From positions 1 to 34,671 of the forward strand of contig JAGOAJ010000030.1 in NCBI GenBank assembly GCA_017983955.1: 34,671 bases of DNA, in the 5' to 3' direction. A program made the position numbers and the translations under genes. Positions 8,206 to 17,873 of the stretch are shown here, in pieces (the first letter of the stretch is position 1; each line of letters opens with the position of its first letter). The notes below the pieces were generated by a model. The model was given only the letters and a program-made list of their open reading frames with translations, made no database searches and was not told the origin of the DNA. The DNA comes from Burkholderiaceae bacterium. GTDB taxonomy: Bacteria; Pseudomonadota; Gammaproteobacteria; Burkholderiales; Burkholderiaceae_B.

Positions 8206-8649
8206 TCAACGTATAAACGTGTAGAGCAGTGCGGCGGCAATCAACGCCGTAGGCGCAATACGTAGTAGGCGATGTTCTCCCAAACGCCACATCAGTACGG
8301 GAACTAGGTACAGCGTAGACAAAGTTAGCCCACCGTAACTGACAATAACCACACCCAAGGTGCATAAGCCTATAAAGCCCAAAATGGGCATCCAAGGGCC
8401 TTGGTTCTCCTCCCCCGGGGTTGTCCCTTTTATGCAAGACAGTACGAAGCCCAAGAGTGATAGCGCCGCAATGCTTAGGGCTGACACGGTAGGAAGCAGT
8501 TCGGGCGCTAGGCCAAGGGCTTGGGAGGCGGGGATTTGGCGAGGAACTAACCAGTACGCAATAAACAGTGCGACGGCTGAGACCACCATTAAATCCCAGG
8601 CAGGCGATTTGTTGTCAGCCTGCACTGTAGCTGCGATAGCTGGCATCAT
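8206..8649 (-). CDS. tctB: Tripartite tricarboxylate transporter, small membrane subunit
   Basis: A 147-residue integral membrane protein with about four hydrophobic segments, the expected size and topology for TctB, the poorly conserved small subunit paired with TctA. Assignment rests mainly on its position between tctC and tctA, since TctB sequences diverge widely. Two consecutive ATG codons (8649 and 8646) are possible starts. The first forms a TGATG junction with the tctC stop, which points to translational coupling. A soluble N-terminal stretch of about 15 residues precedes the first membrane segment. Confidence 0.85.
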   Translation of the reverse strand: MMPAIAATVQADNKSPAWDLMVVSAVALFIAYWLVPRQIPASQALGLAPELLPTVSALSIAALSLLGFVLSCIKGTTPGEENQGPWMPILGFIGLCTLGVVIVSYGGLTLSTLYLVPVLMWRLGEHRLLRIAPTALIAAALLYTFIR

Positions 8650-9587
8650 CAGCCCCCAGTCGCGTCGATTAAACGTTGATAGCCAGCGATGTGGTTATTA
8701 ACCGTTTGCTGTAACAGTGGCCCGTTCAGTGTGATCGCGTCGACGCTACGACGTTTCAGCAGTTCCAGGACGTGAGGATCTTTACCTGCTGCGTCGAAAG
8801 CCTCTGTCAGACGTTGGTTGATGTCGGCTGGTAGGTCTTTGGGGGCCACGAATAGCACCAGATTGACGCTTGAAATGTCATAACCTTGCTCTTTCAGTGT
8901 AGGTACTTCAGGTAGTCCACTGATGCGGCTGTCAGCTAGTGCGCCTAAAACTACCAAGTCACCATTTTCTGCTTGGGGATAGTAAGCGCCGGAGCTGTAG
9001 CCTATGCCTACATGTCCACCCATGACCTGTGTGACCACCTCAGCCCCGCTACGCGTAGGAACTGGCAATAGCTTGACGCCATCCTGCTTGGCAATAAATG
9101 CAGTCAACATTTTGTCGAGAGCCGTGTTAGATGCTACGGTCAGCTGACCGTCCTTTTTGGCCGCTGCGGTGGCATCTTTGATGCTTTTCCAGCCTTTGTT
9201 AGGAAGTGCCACATAGGCTTCGGGGAATTGTCCTATAGCCGCTACATAGGTGAAGTCGTCCGCTTTGTAGCTGAGTTTAGTTAACAGAGGGTCGAGAGTC
9301 AGGGTAGTTGAGGTGGTTGCAACGATGTTGTAGCCGTCGGCTTTTTGACGAGATAGCGCGGTCGCCGCAACAGCTCCACCGGCTCCAGGTTTGTTTTCGA
9401 TAATTACTGGTTGGCCTAGATTACGACTAACAGCCTCACCTACGGCGCGAGCGACCACATCTGTAGTGCCGCCTGCGCCGAAGCCAACTGAAATAATAAT
9501 GGGTTTATTGGGCCATGATGATGCATGTGCATTCATGCTCCATGCTAAAGCGACGATTGCCGCAGATTGGAGTGCGATTTTTTTCAT
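8649..9587 (-). CDS. tctC: Bug-family periplasmic binding protein of TTT transporter
   Basis: The extracytoplasmic solute receptor that feeds the TctBA channel, of the Bug family greatly expanded in Alcaligenaceae. The ATG at 9587 gives 312 residues with a clear signal peptide, MKKIALQSAAIVALAW, and a cleavage site after AHA. It is preceded by GGGAGAA at good spacing. A longer frame to 9674 would bury the signal peptide. The mature protein starts with WPNKPIIISVGFGAGGTTDVVAR and contains IIENKPGAGGAVAATALS, both Bug hallmarks. It is the first gene of the operon and divergent from the LysR gene. Confidence 0.94.
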   Translation of the reverse strand: MKKIALQSAAIVALAWSMNAHASSWPNKPIIISVGFGAGGTTDVVARAVGEAVSRNLGQPVIIENKPGAGGAVAATALSRQKADGYNIVATTSTTLTLDPLLTKLSYKADDFTYVAAIGQFPEAYVALPNKGWKSIKDATAAAKKDGQLTVASNTALDKMLTAFIAKQDGVKLLPVPTRSGAEVVTQVMGGHVGIGYSSGAYYPQAENGDLVVLGALADSRISGLPEVPTLKEQGYDISSVNLVLFVAPKDLPADINQRLTEAFDAAGKDPHVLELLKRRSVDAITLNGPLLQQTVNNHIAGYQRLIDATGG

Positions 9588-9611
9588 ACTTTTCTCCCTT
9601 TTGTCTCCTGG

Positions 9612-9633
9612 ACATCCGGGATAGTCCGGATGT
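9612..9633. repeat. Perfect 8-bp inverted repeat in the tctC leader
   Basis: ACATCCGG at 9612-9619 and CCGGATGT at 9626-9633 flank a six-base spacer. The repeat lies between the proposed tctC promoter and its ribosome-binding site, so it would form a stem-loop at the very 5' end of the tct transcript or serve as a DNA operator. No T-run follows on the - strand, so it is not an ordinary terminator. Confidence 0.6.
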
Positions 9634-9639
9634 GTAAAG

Positions 9640-9669
9640 ACTATAGGCATGAGAGATTGTTGTGTCCAA
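9640..9669 (-). promoter_or_regulatory. Candidate sigma70 promoter of the tct operon
   Basis: On the - strand a -35 box TTGGAC (9669-9664) and a -10 box TATAGT (9645-9640) are separated by 18 bases. Transcription would begin near 9633, at the outer edge of the inverted repeat, giving a leader of about 45 bases before tctC. The site lies in the divergent gap shared with the LysR gene, as expected for LysR-controlled catabolic operons. Confidence 0.5.
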
Positions 9670-9691
9670 TGCAAATATCACTCGATTCCTT

Positions 9692-9706
9692 ATGCGTTTT
9701 GTGCAT
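9692..9706. promoter_or_regulatory. Candidate LysR-type operator (T-N11-A)
   Basis: ATGC-N7-GCAT is a perfect dyad in which the inner T and A are separated by 11 bases, the classical LysR-type recognition pattern. It lies 24 bases before the LysR start and touches its likely -10 (TATAAA, 9706-9711), a position fit for autorepression. It is about 22 bases upstream of the proposed -35 of the divergent tct promoter. Function is inferred from pattern and position. Confidence 0.5.
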
Positions 9707-9730
9707 ATAAAATAAACAGGTAGCCATCTA

Positions 9731-10660
9731 ATGTTGGATTTAAAAGCCTTGACGTTATTTGTCGCCGTCGCTGAGCGACTCAGTGTCTCTCGTGCGGCGG
9801 CAGCGATGCATATCAGCCAATCGGCTTTATCCCGCCAAATTCAAGGGCTGGAGCGTGACTTAGAGATACGTTTATTTGATCGTATCGGTAAGAAAATGGT
9901 GCTAACGGCAGAGGGTGAGGACCTGCTGCCCCGCGTTGGACCACTGTTGGAGCAGGCTCGCCGTCTCTCACATCGAGTTAAGGCTCTGCAGCGCGGTGAG
10001 GCAGGATTCCTTTGTTTAGGTGCTACCCCGCAAACCATAGAGGCAATTCTTTCCCATGTGTTGCGATCTTTACGAGAAAAAAATAGTGCAATTGAAACTC
10101 GGTTAATCGAGGGGCCAAACGATGAGTTGCTTGAATACGTAGAGACTGGGGCTGTGCACGCTGCGATAGCGTGGGCGCCCAATGAACAGAAATTTGAGCG
10201 GCTGGATTTGTTCAAGGCAAAGCTATATGCAGTGCTGCCGCCAGGGCATCCGGCCGAAGGTGCGTGCAGCCTTGATTTGAGTGAATTAGGGGACTGGCCT
10301 ATTTTGTCCCTAAAACGTGGCTTTATGACGCGTAGCGTTTTTGATCAAGGATGTGTGGACGCGGGCCTGCGTATTAGCCAACTAATTGAAAGCGATAGCA
10401 CACAAACCTTATGGGCATTAGCCAAGTCTGGTATGGGGGTGGCTATCGTTTCTTCGACAGCGGTGACACAGCTTCATAAGGACAAAGCTGTGCCTTTGAC
10501 CTTAGAGGGAAGGTCGCTGGAGCAGGTCGTTTCTGCTGTCTGGAATGCGCGACGCTATCAACCTGCATTATTACAAGCTTTCTTAATTGAGCTTAAGGCT
10601 TTTCTAAGTGTGGCTCCGGAAGGGGAGAAATTCAGGCAATTTACGGAATCTTTAGTGTAG
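9731..10660 (+). CDS. LysR-type transcriptional regulator
   Basis: A 309-residue LTTR. The N-terminal winged helix-turn-helix reads LTLFVAVAERLSVSRAAAAMHISQSALSRQIQGLERDLEIRLFDR in segments covering about residues 7-52. The C-terminal substrate-binding domain follows from about residue 90. It is transcribed divergently from tctC with a 143-base shared control region that carries a T-N11-A dyad. The usual inference is that it activates the tct-pxpA-dpaL operon in response to the imported compound and represses itself. The inducer cannot be read from the sequence. Confidence 0.93.
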   Translation: MLDLKALTLFVAVAERLSVSRAAAAMHISQSALSRQIQGLERDLEIRLFDRIGKKMVLTAEGEDLLPRVGPLLEQARRLSHRVKALQRGEAGFLCLGATPQTIEAILSHVLRSLREKNSAIETRLIEGPNDELLEYVETGAVHAAIAWAPNEQKFERLDLFKAKLYAVLPPGHPAEGACSLDLSELGDWPILSLKRGFMTRSVFDQGCVDAGLRISQLIESDSTQTLWALAKSGMGVAIVSSTAVTQLHKDKAVPLTLEGRSLEQVVSAVWNARRYQPALLQAFLIELKAFLSVAPEGEKFRQFTESLV

Positions 10661-10769
10661 CCATAACGACTCATAGAGCAGCCGTAAGACATCGCCTAAG
10701 AGCCTGGGTGTTTCACTGATTAATCCCTGGGATAGCAGTCTGAGCTGATTTCTAGCCTTATAACCCCTA

Positions 10770-10796
10770 GAGGTGTAACAAATCTGTTACGGCCTC
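10770..10796. repeat. Interrupted palindrome upstream of groES
   Basis: GAGG and GTAAC on the left mirror GTTAC and CCTC on the right around a six-base centre, with small unpaired spacers. It directly abuts the -35 box of the groES promoter. No T-run follows, so it does not look like a terminator for the preceding LysR gene. It could be an operator or a weak RNA hairpin. The remainder of 10661-10769 shows nothing I can assign. Confidence 0.4.
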
Positions 10797-10824
10797 TTGA
10801 AGTCCTGGCTTTCGTCCTTATAAT
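10797..10824 (+). promoter_or_regulatory. sigma70-type promoter of groESL
   Basis: TTGAAG (10797-10802) and a perfect TATAAT (10819-10824) are separated by 16 bases. The -10 shares its last base with the CIRCE operator, so bound HrcA would cover the transcription start. The CTTGAA at the -35 also resembles the sigma32 -35 consensus, but no CCCCAT-like -10 follows. Confidence 0.75.
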
Positions 10825-10850
10825 TAGCACTCGTAGGGGAAGAGTGCTAA
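10824..10850. promoter_or_regulatory. CIRCE operator (HrcA binding site)
   Basis: TTAGCACTC, nine spacer bases, then GAGTGCTAA: an exact match to the CIRCE inverted repeat bound by the heat-shock repressor HrcA. It overlaps the -10 of the groES promoter and lies 52 bases before the groES start. This directly indicates HrcA repression of groESL. Confidence 0.95.
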
Positions 10851-10902
10851 CAGCGCTTTCCCTTGACCCTTATTATAAATTAATTGAAACAGGAGTTCCT
10901 TC

Positions 10903-11190
10903 ATGGCACTGCGTCCTTTGCACGATCGCGTGATCGTCAAGCGTCTGGACAACGAGCGCACTACTGCCTCGGGTATCGTTATCCCTGAAAGCGCGGCTGA
11001 AAAGCCCGATCAGGGCGAAGTCGTGGCAGTCGGCCCAGGCAAAAGAACCGAAGATGGCAAAGTGCTTCCGGTTGACCTGAAAGTCGGCGACAAGGTTCTT
11101 TTCGGCAAATACGCCGGCCAGTCGGTCAAGGTTGATGGCGAAGAAGTTCTCGTCATCCGCGAGGACGAAATCCTCGCCGTGGTTCTGTAA
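10903..11190 (+). CDS. groES: Co-chaperonin GroES
   Basis: GroES caps the GroEL cylinder during ATP-driven protein folding. The 95-residue protein is full length. It starts [15 protein letters not shown], carries the mobile-loop region [23 protein letters not shown] in pieces from about 18 to 40, and ends [15 protein letters not shown] strong AGGAG lies eight bases before the ATG. Expression is controlled by the CIRCE operator upstream, and groEL follows after 29 bases. Confidence 0.98.
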   Translation: MALRPLHDRVIVKRLDNERTTASGIVIPESAAEKPDQGEVVAVGPGKRTEDGKVLPVDLKVGDKVLFGKYAGQSVKVDGEEVLVIREDEILAVVL

Positions 11191-11204
11191 TCACAACCCG
11201 TTAA

Positions 11205-12869
<1,665 letters not shown>

Positions 12870-12926
12870 GCCCCTACTGCAGGTTGGTCGGCCCTGGTGT
12901 CGATCAACCGCCATACACATAGAAAG

Positions 12927-12950
12927 TCCCGGCTTAGGCCGGGATTTTTT
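12927..12950 (+). terminator. Rho-independent terminator after groEL
   Basis: A perfect seven-base-pair stem TCCCGGC/GCCGGGA with a TTAG loop is followed by six T residues. It lies 57 bases after the groEL stop and closes the groESL transcript. Confidence 0.9.
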
Positions 12951-13058
12951 ATGGTCGGTACAAACGTAGAGTATGCGTGCAGCCCGATAGCGGGCATATC
13001 CTACAATGCGCATATTGCTTTGCATTATGCAAGCCTACTATTGCCTATCCCCCACACT

Positions 13059-13451
13059 ATGAGTCCCATCGAATCACCCTATAAAAGTAAAGGCGGCCTG
13101 GGCCGTTTGTTCAATGCCTTGCGCTATTCGCTGCAAGGCTTGCGAGCGGCCTTTCGTCACGAAGCGGCATTTCGCCAAGAACTACTGTTGACGGTGGTGC
13201 TGGTGCCGGTGGCGTTCTGGCTAAGTCGTAGTCTGGGTGAGTTGCTATTGCTGTTAGGCACACTGGTGTTTTTGTTAGTGGTGGAGCTTTTCAATTCCGC
13301 ACTTGAAGCATTGGCCGATGCAATCACTCTGGATCATCATCCATTGATAGGGCGGGCCAAAGACCTGGGTAGCGCAGCGGTGATGCTGGCCTTGGTGTTT
13401 GGCGCTGTGGTCTGGGCCAGTCTGCTTATTATGCGCTTTATGCCTGCCTGA
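13059..13451 (+). CDS. dgkA: Diacylglycerol kinase (prokaryotic DgkA)
   Basis: DgkA is a small inner-membrane kinase that converts diacylglycerol to phosphatidic acid, recycling lipid left from membrane-derived sugar synthesis. The 130-residue protein has an N-terminal amphipathic segment with HEAAFRQE and three membrane helices. The catalytic block is VELFNSALEALADAI then GRAKDLGSAAV, with Glu76, Asn79, Glu83 and Asp87 matching the E. coli active-site set at a constant offset. The ATG at 13059 was chosen. The open frame reaches back to 12897 but would start inside the groEL terminator region. Confidence 0.93.
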   Translation: MSPIESPYKSKGGLGRLFNALRYSLQGLRAAFRHEAAFRQELLLTVVLVPVAFWLSRSLGELLLLLGTLVFLLVVELFNSALEALADAITLDHHPLIGRAKDLGSAAVMLALVFGAVVWASLLIMRFMPA

Positions 13452-13542
13452 TAGGGCAGCGGCACCCGCCCGGTGGGGCGTGATGGCAGCCGCTTATAAT
13501 CACATCCCCATTCCTTTTATCGCCAAACGTGCTTGAGTTCTC

Positions 13543-14364
13543 ATGATATTTACCAAAAAACTTGAACAGGCCTGGACCACTTCTGGCTCCATGCTGATGC
13601 TGGGGCTGGACCCTGATCCGCAGCGTTTTCCTGCGGAACTTGAAGGTCAGCCGGATGCGATTTATGAATTCTGTCGCGCCATGGTAGACGCTACAGCGCC
13701 TTATGTTTGTGGGATCAAGCCGCAAATTGCGTATTTCGCGGCTCAAGGGGCAGAAGACCAGTTGCAGGATTTATGCCGTTACGTGCGTCAACAATACCCC
13801 GGTTTGCCCCTGGTGCTGGATGCCAAGCGTGGCGATATAGGGTCGACCGCAGAGCAGTATGCCCGCGAGGCGTTTGACCGTTATGGCGCGGATGCGGTCA
13901 CGGTCAATCCTTATATGGGCTTTGATTCGGTGGAGCCCTATCTGGCCAGGGCGGACAAGGGCGTCATTGTTTTATGCCGTACCTCCAACAAGGGTGGTTC
14001 TGATCTGCAGTTCTTGGAAACTGCAGATGGCACGCCTTTGTATTTGCACGTGGCAGGCTTGGTGGCTGATCACTGGAATCAAAATGGGCAGTGTGCTTTG
14101 GTGGTGGGCGCGACCTATCCCGAAGAAATTGCGCGAGTGCGTGCGCGTGTCGGTGATATGCCTTTATTGATCCCAGGTATAGGTGCTCAAGGCGGCGATA
14201 TTCCCGCTACGGTTAAGGCTGGCCGCAACAGCAAAGGGCTGGGCATGATGATCAATTCGTCGCGCTCCATACTGTATGCCAGCGAGGGCGAAGATTGGCG
14301 TGAGGCAGCGACTCAAGCAGCCCTTGATACCCGGGATGCCATTAGGGCTGCCTGCATTTCGTAG
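13543..14364 (+). CDS. pyrF: Orotidine 5'-phosphate decarboxylase (class 2)
   Basis: PyrF makes UMP in the last step of pyrimidine synthesis. The 273-residue length and the motif [18 protein letters not shown] identify the class 2 form, longer than the E. coli type. Asp93, Lys95 and Asp98 in that motif are the charged catalytic residues. Other family segments are [12 protein letters not shown] near residue 20, [10 protein letters not shown] near 56 and [12 protein letters not shown] near the C-terminus. It is flanked by dgkA upstream and the sox cluster downstream and appears to be transcribed alone. Confidence 0.95.
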   Translation: MIFTKKLEQAWTTSGSMLMLGLDPDPQRFPAELEGQPDAIYEFCRAMVDATAPYVCGIKPQIAYFAAQGAEDQLQDLCRYVRQQYPGLPLVLDAKRGDIGSTAEQYAREAFDRYGADAVTVNPYMGFDSVEPYLARADKGVIVLCRTSNKGGSDLQFLETADGTPLYLHVAGLVADHWNQNGQCALVVGATYPEEIARVRARVGDMPLLIPGIGAQGGDIPATVKAGRNSKGLGMMINSSRSILYASEGEDWREAATQAALDTRDAIRAACIS

Positions 14365-14501
14365 CAATTAGATTTAATTTTGTAAGTTTTCCTGTTTTCG
14401 TGATCAAAATGCTCCTTACTAAGGGTTTACCCTAATCAGAACTTTTGGTTATTAGTTTATGATTCAAGCTTGTTAAAGACTGATTTTCAGGAGTTCAATA
14501 A

Positions 14502-15872
14502 GTGAGTACCCGCAAGTCCCTGCAGGCAGGGAGATTAAGGAAGGCGCCAGAAGGATTTTTACCGCCTGACCTGGTCCAAGGTATTACTGCCCACGGGCTC
14601 GATGACACGAGACGGGGCTTTTTAAAGAAAAGTTTTTTGACTGCCGCAGCGGCCATAGGTGGCGGCACGACGCTGTCAGCTATGGCGCAAAAACCAGCGG
14701 CTGGACAGGGCGACCCCATGATTTTGGAGCCGCGTCCCTGGAGCACATCGCTGGGGCAGCCTGTGGCGGCCAAAGCCTATGGCATGCCGTCCAAATACGA
14801 AGCTAATTTACAGCGTCGCCAGTCGCCCGGTCTGACTCAAACTGACCAGTCGTCGGTGTCGTTCGCTCCGTTGCAAGGTTTTTTTGGCATTATTACGCCT
14901 AGTGGCCTGCATTTCGAACGCCACCATCAGGGCTATGTCGATATAGACCCCGATCAGCATCGCTTTATGATCAACGGTATGGTCAAGCAGCCCAAGGTAT
15001 ACACCATGGACGACTTGATGCGCTTTCCTAGCGTGTCGCGTATGCACTTTATCGAGTGTGGCGCTAACACGGGCATGGAATGGGGTAATGTTGCCGTTCC
15101 TACCGTGCAATACACCCATGGCATGCTGTCGTGCTGTGAATTCACCGGCGTGCCTCTAAAGGTCTTGCTGGATGACTGTGGCGCCGACTTCAAAAACGCT
15201 AGGTTTGTTTTGGCCGAAGGCAATGATGGTTCCAGCATGACACGCACCATTTCCATGGAAGCGGCACTGGACGACGTGATTGTGGCTTGGGGCATGAACG
15301 GTGAAATGCTGCGTCCAGAAAACGGTTACCCCTTGCGCTTGGTTGTACCTGGCGTGCAGGGTGTGTCCTGGGTTAAATGGCTACGCCGCATAGAAGTTGG
15401 CGATAAGCCCTGGGATACCAAAGACGAAGCGGCTCACTATATGGACATGATGCCCGATGGCATGATGCGCCAGTACACCTCTATTCAAGAGTGCAAGTCC
15501 GTGATTACCACTCCGTCGGGCGGGCAAGCGCTGCTGGACAAAGGCTTTTATAACGTCAGCGGTCTAGCTTGGTCGGGACGCGGTCACATCAAGCAGGTGG
15601 ATGTGTCTTTTGACGGTGGCAAGAACTGGAAAACAGCCAGACTTGAATCACCGGTCCTGGACAAATGCCTAACCCGCTTCAATATAGACTGGGTCTGGGA
15701 TGGTTCGCCCGTTATTATGCAAAGCCGTGCTACTGACAGTACAGGTTTTGTACAGCCTATGTATCGACAATTGCGTGAAGTTCGTGGATCGCGCTCGGTT
15801 TATCACAACAATGCCATTCAGTCCTGGAAGATTGCTGAAAGCGGGGAGGTCTTTAATGTTCACTTGGACTAA
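14502..15872 (+). CDS. soxC: Sulfane dehydrogenase, molybdenum subunit SoxC
   Basis: SoxC with SoxD oxidises the sulfane sulfur on SoxY, giving full six-electron release during thiosulfate oxidation in the periplasm. The 456-residue protein is a sulfite-oxidase-family molybdenum enzyme. A twin-arginine leader, DTRRGFLKKSFL (about 35-46), precedes a hydrophobic stretch ending near AMAQ. The molybdenum-ligating cysteine is Cys186 in FIECGANTGMEWG, and the C-terminal dimerisation domain includes VSFDGGKNWKTA. The start is GTG with CAGGAG eight bases upstream. Its stop lies 17 bases inside soxD. Confidence 0.95.
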   Translation: MSTRKSLQAGRLRKAPEGFLPPDLVQGITAHGLDDTRRGFLKKSFLTAAAAIGGGTTLSAMAQKPAAGQGDPMILEPRPWSTSLGQPVAAKAYGMPSKYEANLQRRQSPGLTQTDQSSVSFAPLQGFFGIITPSGLHFERHHQGYVDIDPDQHRFMINGMVKQPKVYTMDDLMRFPSVSRMHFIECGANTGMEWGNVAVPTVQYTHGMLSCCEFTGVPLKVLLDDCGADFKNARFVLAEGNDGSSMTRTISMEAALDDVIVAWGMNGEMLRPENGYPLRLVVPGVQGVSWVKWLRRIEVGDKPWDTKDEAAHYMDMMPDGMMRQYTSIQECKSVITTPSGGQALLDKGFYNVSGLAWSGRGHIKQVDVSFDGGKNWKTARLESPVLDKCLTRFNIDWVWDGSPVIMQSRATDSTGFVQPMYRQLREVRGSRSVYHNNAIQSWKIAESGEVFNVHLD

Positions 15873-16992
15873 ACGCGCATTCATCGCTGGCGGTGTAGGT
15901 CTTGCCATGGGGCTGGCCGCGCCAGCCTGGGCGCAAGAAAACCATGGTCTGGGCCGTGCTGCAACACCGGCTGAATTACAAGCCTGGGACATTGATGTCC
16001 GAGCCGACTTCAAAGGGCTGCCTAAGGGCAGTGGCACGGTAGAGCAGGGTGAAGACCTTTGGGAAGCCGCCTGTGCCAGTTGTCATGGTTCGTTTGGCGA
16101 AAGCAACTCGTTTATTACGCCCCTGGTAGGCGGCACCACGGCAAAAGACATAGAAACTGGACGCGTCGCCTCCATGACCAGTCCTACTCAGTCCGTGCGT
16201 ACCATCATCATGAAGGTCAGTTCAGTGTCGACCTTGTGGGATTATATTCACCGCGCTATGCCTTGGACGGAACCCAAGTCGCTTAAACCCGACGAGGTCT
16301 ATGCTGTATTGGCCTATTTGCTAAACCTGGCGGAAATCGTGGACCACGATTTCACCTTGTCTGATAGCAATATTGCCGAAGTCCAAGAGCGCATGCCTAA
16401 CCGCAATGGCACCATGTTCTGGGAAGGTTTGTGGAAGGTTGATGGTAAGCCTGACACCAGCAATACCGCCTGCATGAAAGACTGTCTGAAAACCGTCGAA
16501 GTCAAGTCTGAATTGCCTGACTTTGCCCGTTCTGCCAATGGCGATCTGGCGGCTCAGATGCGTATTGTCGGCCCGGTGCGTGGGGTGAATACCCTGGATC
16601 CAGCCCTTACAGGTACGGTTGCAGAAACGGCCGGCTCAGTGCGTGAATACGCACGTGCCACCTTGGATGCAGCTAATGCCGCAGCAACAGCTGCACCGGC
16701 ATCAGCAGGCGCAGATGGTAAAGTAATAGACAGCCAGAAAGTCCAGGCTTTATTGACGCAAAATGCGTGTTTGGCTTGCCATGCGCGTGACGCCAAATTG
16801 GTGGGGCCGTCATTTACTGATATCAGTAAAAAATATCAGGGCCAAGACGACGCTTTGGACAAGCTGGCTGTAAAAATTCAAAAGGGCGGCAGTGGCGCCT
16901 GGGGAGCCATTCCCATGCCACCTCATCCCAACCTGTCAGATGCAGATGCGCAGCTGATGGTTGAATGGATGCTGGCCGGTTCACCGCAATAA
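15856..16992 (+). CDS. soxD: Sulfane dehydrogenase, diheme cytochrome c subunit SoxD
   Basis: SoxD accepts electrons from SoxC. The 378-residue protein has a signal peptide ending in APAWAQ (about residue 27) and two CxxCH heme sites. CASCH lies in the N-terminal domain (Cys73, Cys76, His77) and CLACH in the C-terminal domain (Cys305, Cys308, His309), linked by an Ala-rich hinge near 270-285. The ATG at 15856 has GGGGAGG upstream and overlaps soxC by 17 bases, so the two subunits are probably made in step. A longer frame back to 15700 lies entirely inside soxC and would bury the signal peptide. Confidence 0.94.
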   Translation: MFTWTKRAFIAGGVGLAMGLAAPAWAQENHGLGRAATPAELQAWDIDVRADFKGLPKGSGTVEQGEDLWEAACASCHGSFGESNSFITPLVGGTTAKDIETGRVASMTSPTQSVRTIIMKVSSVSTLWDYIHRAMPWTEPKSLKPDEVYAVLAYLLNLAEIVDHDFTLSDSNIAEVQERMPNRNGTMFWEGLWKVDGKPDTSNTACMKDCLKTVEVKSELPDFARSANGDLAAQMRIVGPVRGVNTLDPALTGTVAETAGSVREYARATLDAANAAATAAPASAGADGKVIDSQKVQALLTQNACLACHARDAKLVGPSFTDISKKYQGQDDALDKLAVKIQKGGSGAWGAIPMPPHPNLSDADAQLMVEWMLAGSPQ

Positions 16993-17040
16993 AATAATCG
17001 ATATTAATTATCCATTGATTCGCTCGAAGAGGAGTAACTC

Positions 17041-17508
17041 ATGAATCAACAACGCAGAAGCGTGCTCAAACTGGGCACTGTTTTAGGGCTGGCCGTATCG
17101 GCTGGCATCATGCTGCCCGAGCAAGCTTGGGCAGCTCAGCAGGAATGGGACAAAGGCTTGTTCAGCGCCACGGACGTCGACGGAGTCGTTAAGGCCCTGG
17201 GCGGTGCAAAGCCTGCCGACAGCGACAAGATTTCGTTGAACGCTCCTGATATCGCCGAGAACGGCGCTGTCGTGCCCGTGGGTGTCGTCAGCGACATCCC
17301 TGGCACAACACAGATTTCCATTCTGGTTCCTGCCAACCCGAACACCATGACAGCCATGTTCGAGATCTCTGCTGATGGCGTGGCCGATGTGGCTACCCGC
17401 ATCAAAATGGGTCAAACCTCGGACATCTACGCCTTGATCAAGGCCGATGGCAAATACTATATGGCGCACAAAGAAGTCAAGGTAACCCTTGGCGGTTGCG
17501 GCGGCTAA
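17041..17508 (+). CDS. soxY: Sulfur carrier protein SoxY
   Basis: SoxY carries the sulfur intermediate covalently on a C-terminal swinging arm. The 155-residue protein has a Tat-like leader starting NQQRRSVLKLG (Arg5-Arg6) and ending near AWAAQ. It finishes exactly with GGCGG, in which Cys153 is the attachment site. A strong GAGGAG precedes the ATG. It follows soxD after 48 bases and is followed by soxZ, its heterodimer partner. Confidence 0.96.
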   Translation: MNQQRRSVLKLGTVLGLAVSAGIMLPEQAWAAQQEWDKGLFSATDVDGVVKALGGAKPADSDKISLNAPDIAENGAVVPVGVVSDIPGTTQISILVPANPNTMTAMFEISADGVADVATRIKMGQTSDIYALIKADGKYYMAHKEVKVTLGGCGG

Positions 17509-17538
17509 GTCATACTGAATTAACGAAAGGAGCAAAAC

Positions 17539-17853
17539 ATGGCAACTAGGCCTATGCGCATTCGTGCTGTCGAAAAAGACGGCATCACCGAAGTCAAAGT
17601 CTTGATGAGTCACATCATGGAAACCGGTCAACGTAAAGACGGCGAAGGCAATGTTGTGCCTGCCCACTTTATTGATCTGGTCGAAGCCAAGTGCAACGAT
17701 AAAACCGTCATGAACGCTCAGTGGGGTCCTGCAGTTTCCCGCGATCCGTTTTTGGCGTTTAAGTTCAAAGGCGGTAACAAAGGGGATAAAGTTACTGTCT
17801 CCTGGCGCGACAACAAGGGCGAGACCCGCACTGATACAGCTGATATCCGTTAA
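17539..17853 (+). CDS. soxZ: SoxYZ complex subunit SoxZ
   Basis: SoxZ forms the soluble periplasmic heterodimer with SoxY and probably leaves the cell with it, because it has no signal peptide of its own. The 104-residue protein starts ATRPMRIRA, continues with EVKVLMSHIMETGQRKD, and ends with the immunoglobulin-like strand region KGDKVTVSWRDNKGETRTD, all typical of SoxZ. AAAGGAGC precedes the ATG. A strong stem-loop follows before soxA. Confidence 0.95.
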   Translation: MATRPMRIRAVEKDGITEVKVLMSHIMETGQRKDGEGNVVPAHFIDLVEAKCNDKTVMNAQWGPAVSRDPFLAFKFKGGNKGDKVTVSWRDNKGETRTDTADIR

Positions 17854-17873
17854 ATCACGGTTTTAGACGACGG

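Noticed and set aside
9588-9674. N-terminal extension of tctC
   Set aside because: It would put 29 residues before a clear signal peptide. The ATG at 9587 has a strong ribosome-binding site.
13495-13500. TATAAT before pyrF considered as a promoter
   Set aside because: The -10 is perfect, but the sequence 16-18 bases upstream is GC-rich with no -35 similarity, so I did not list it as a feature.
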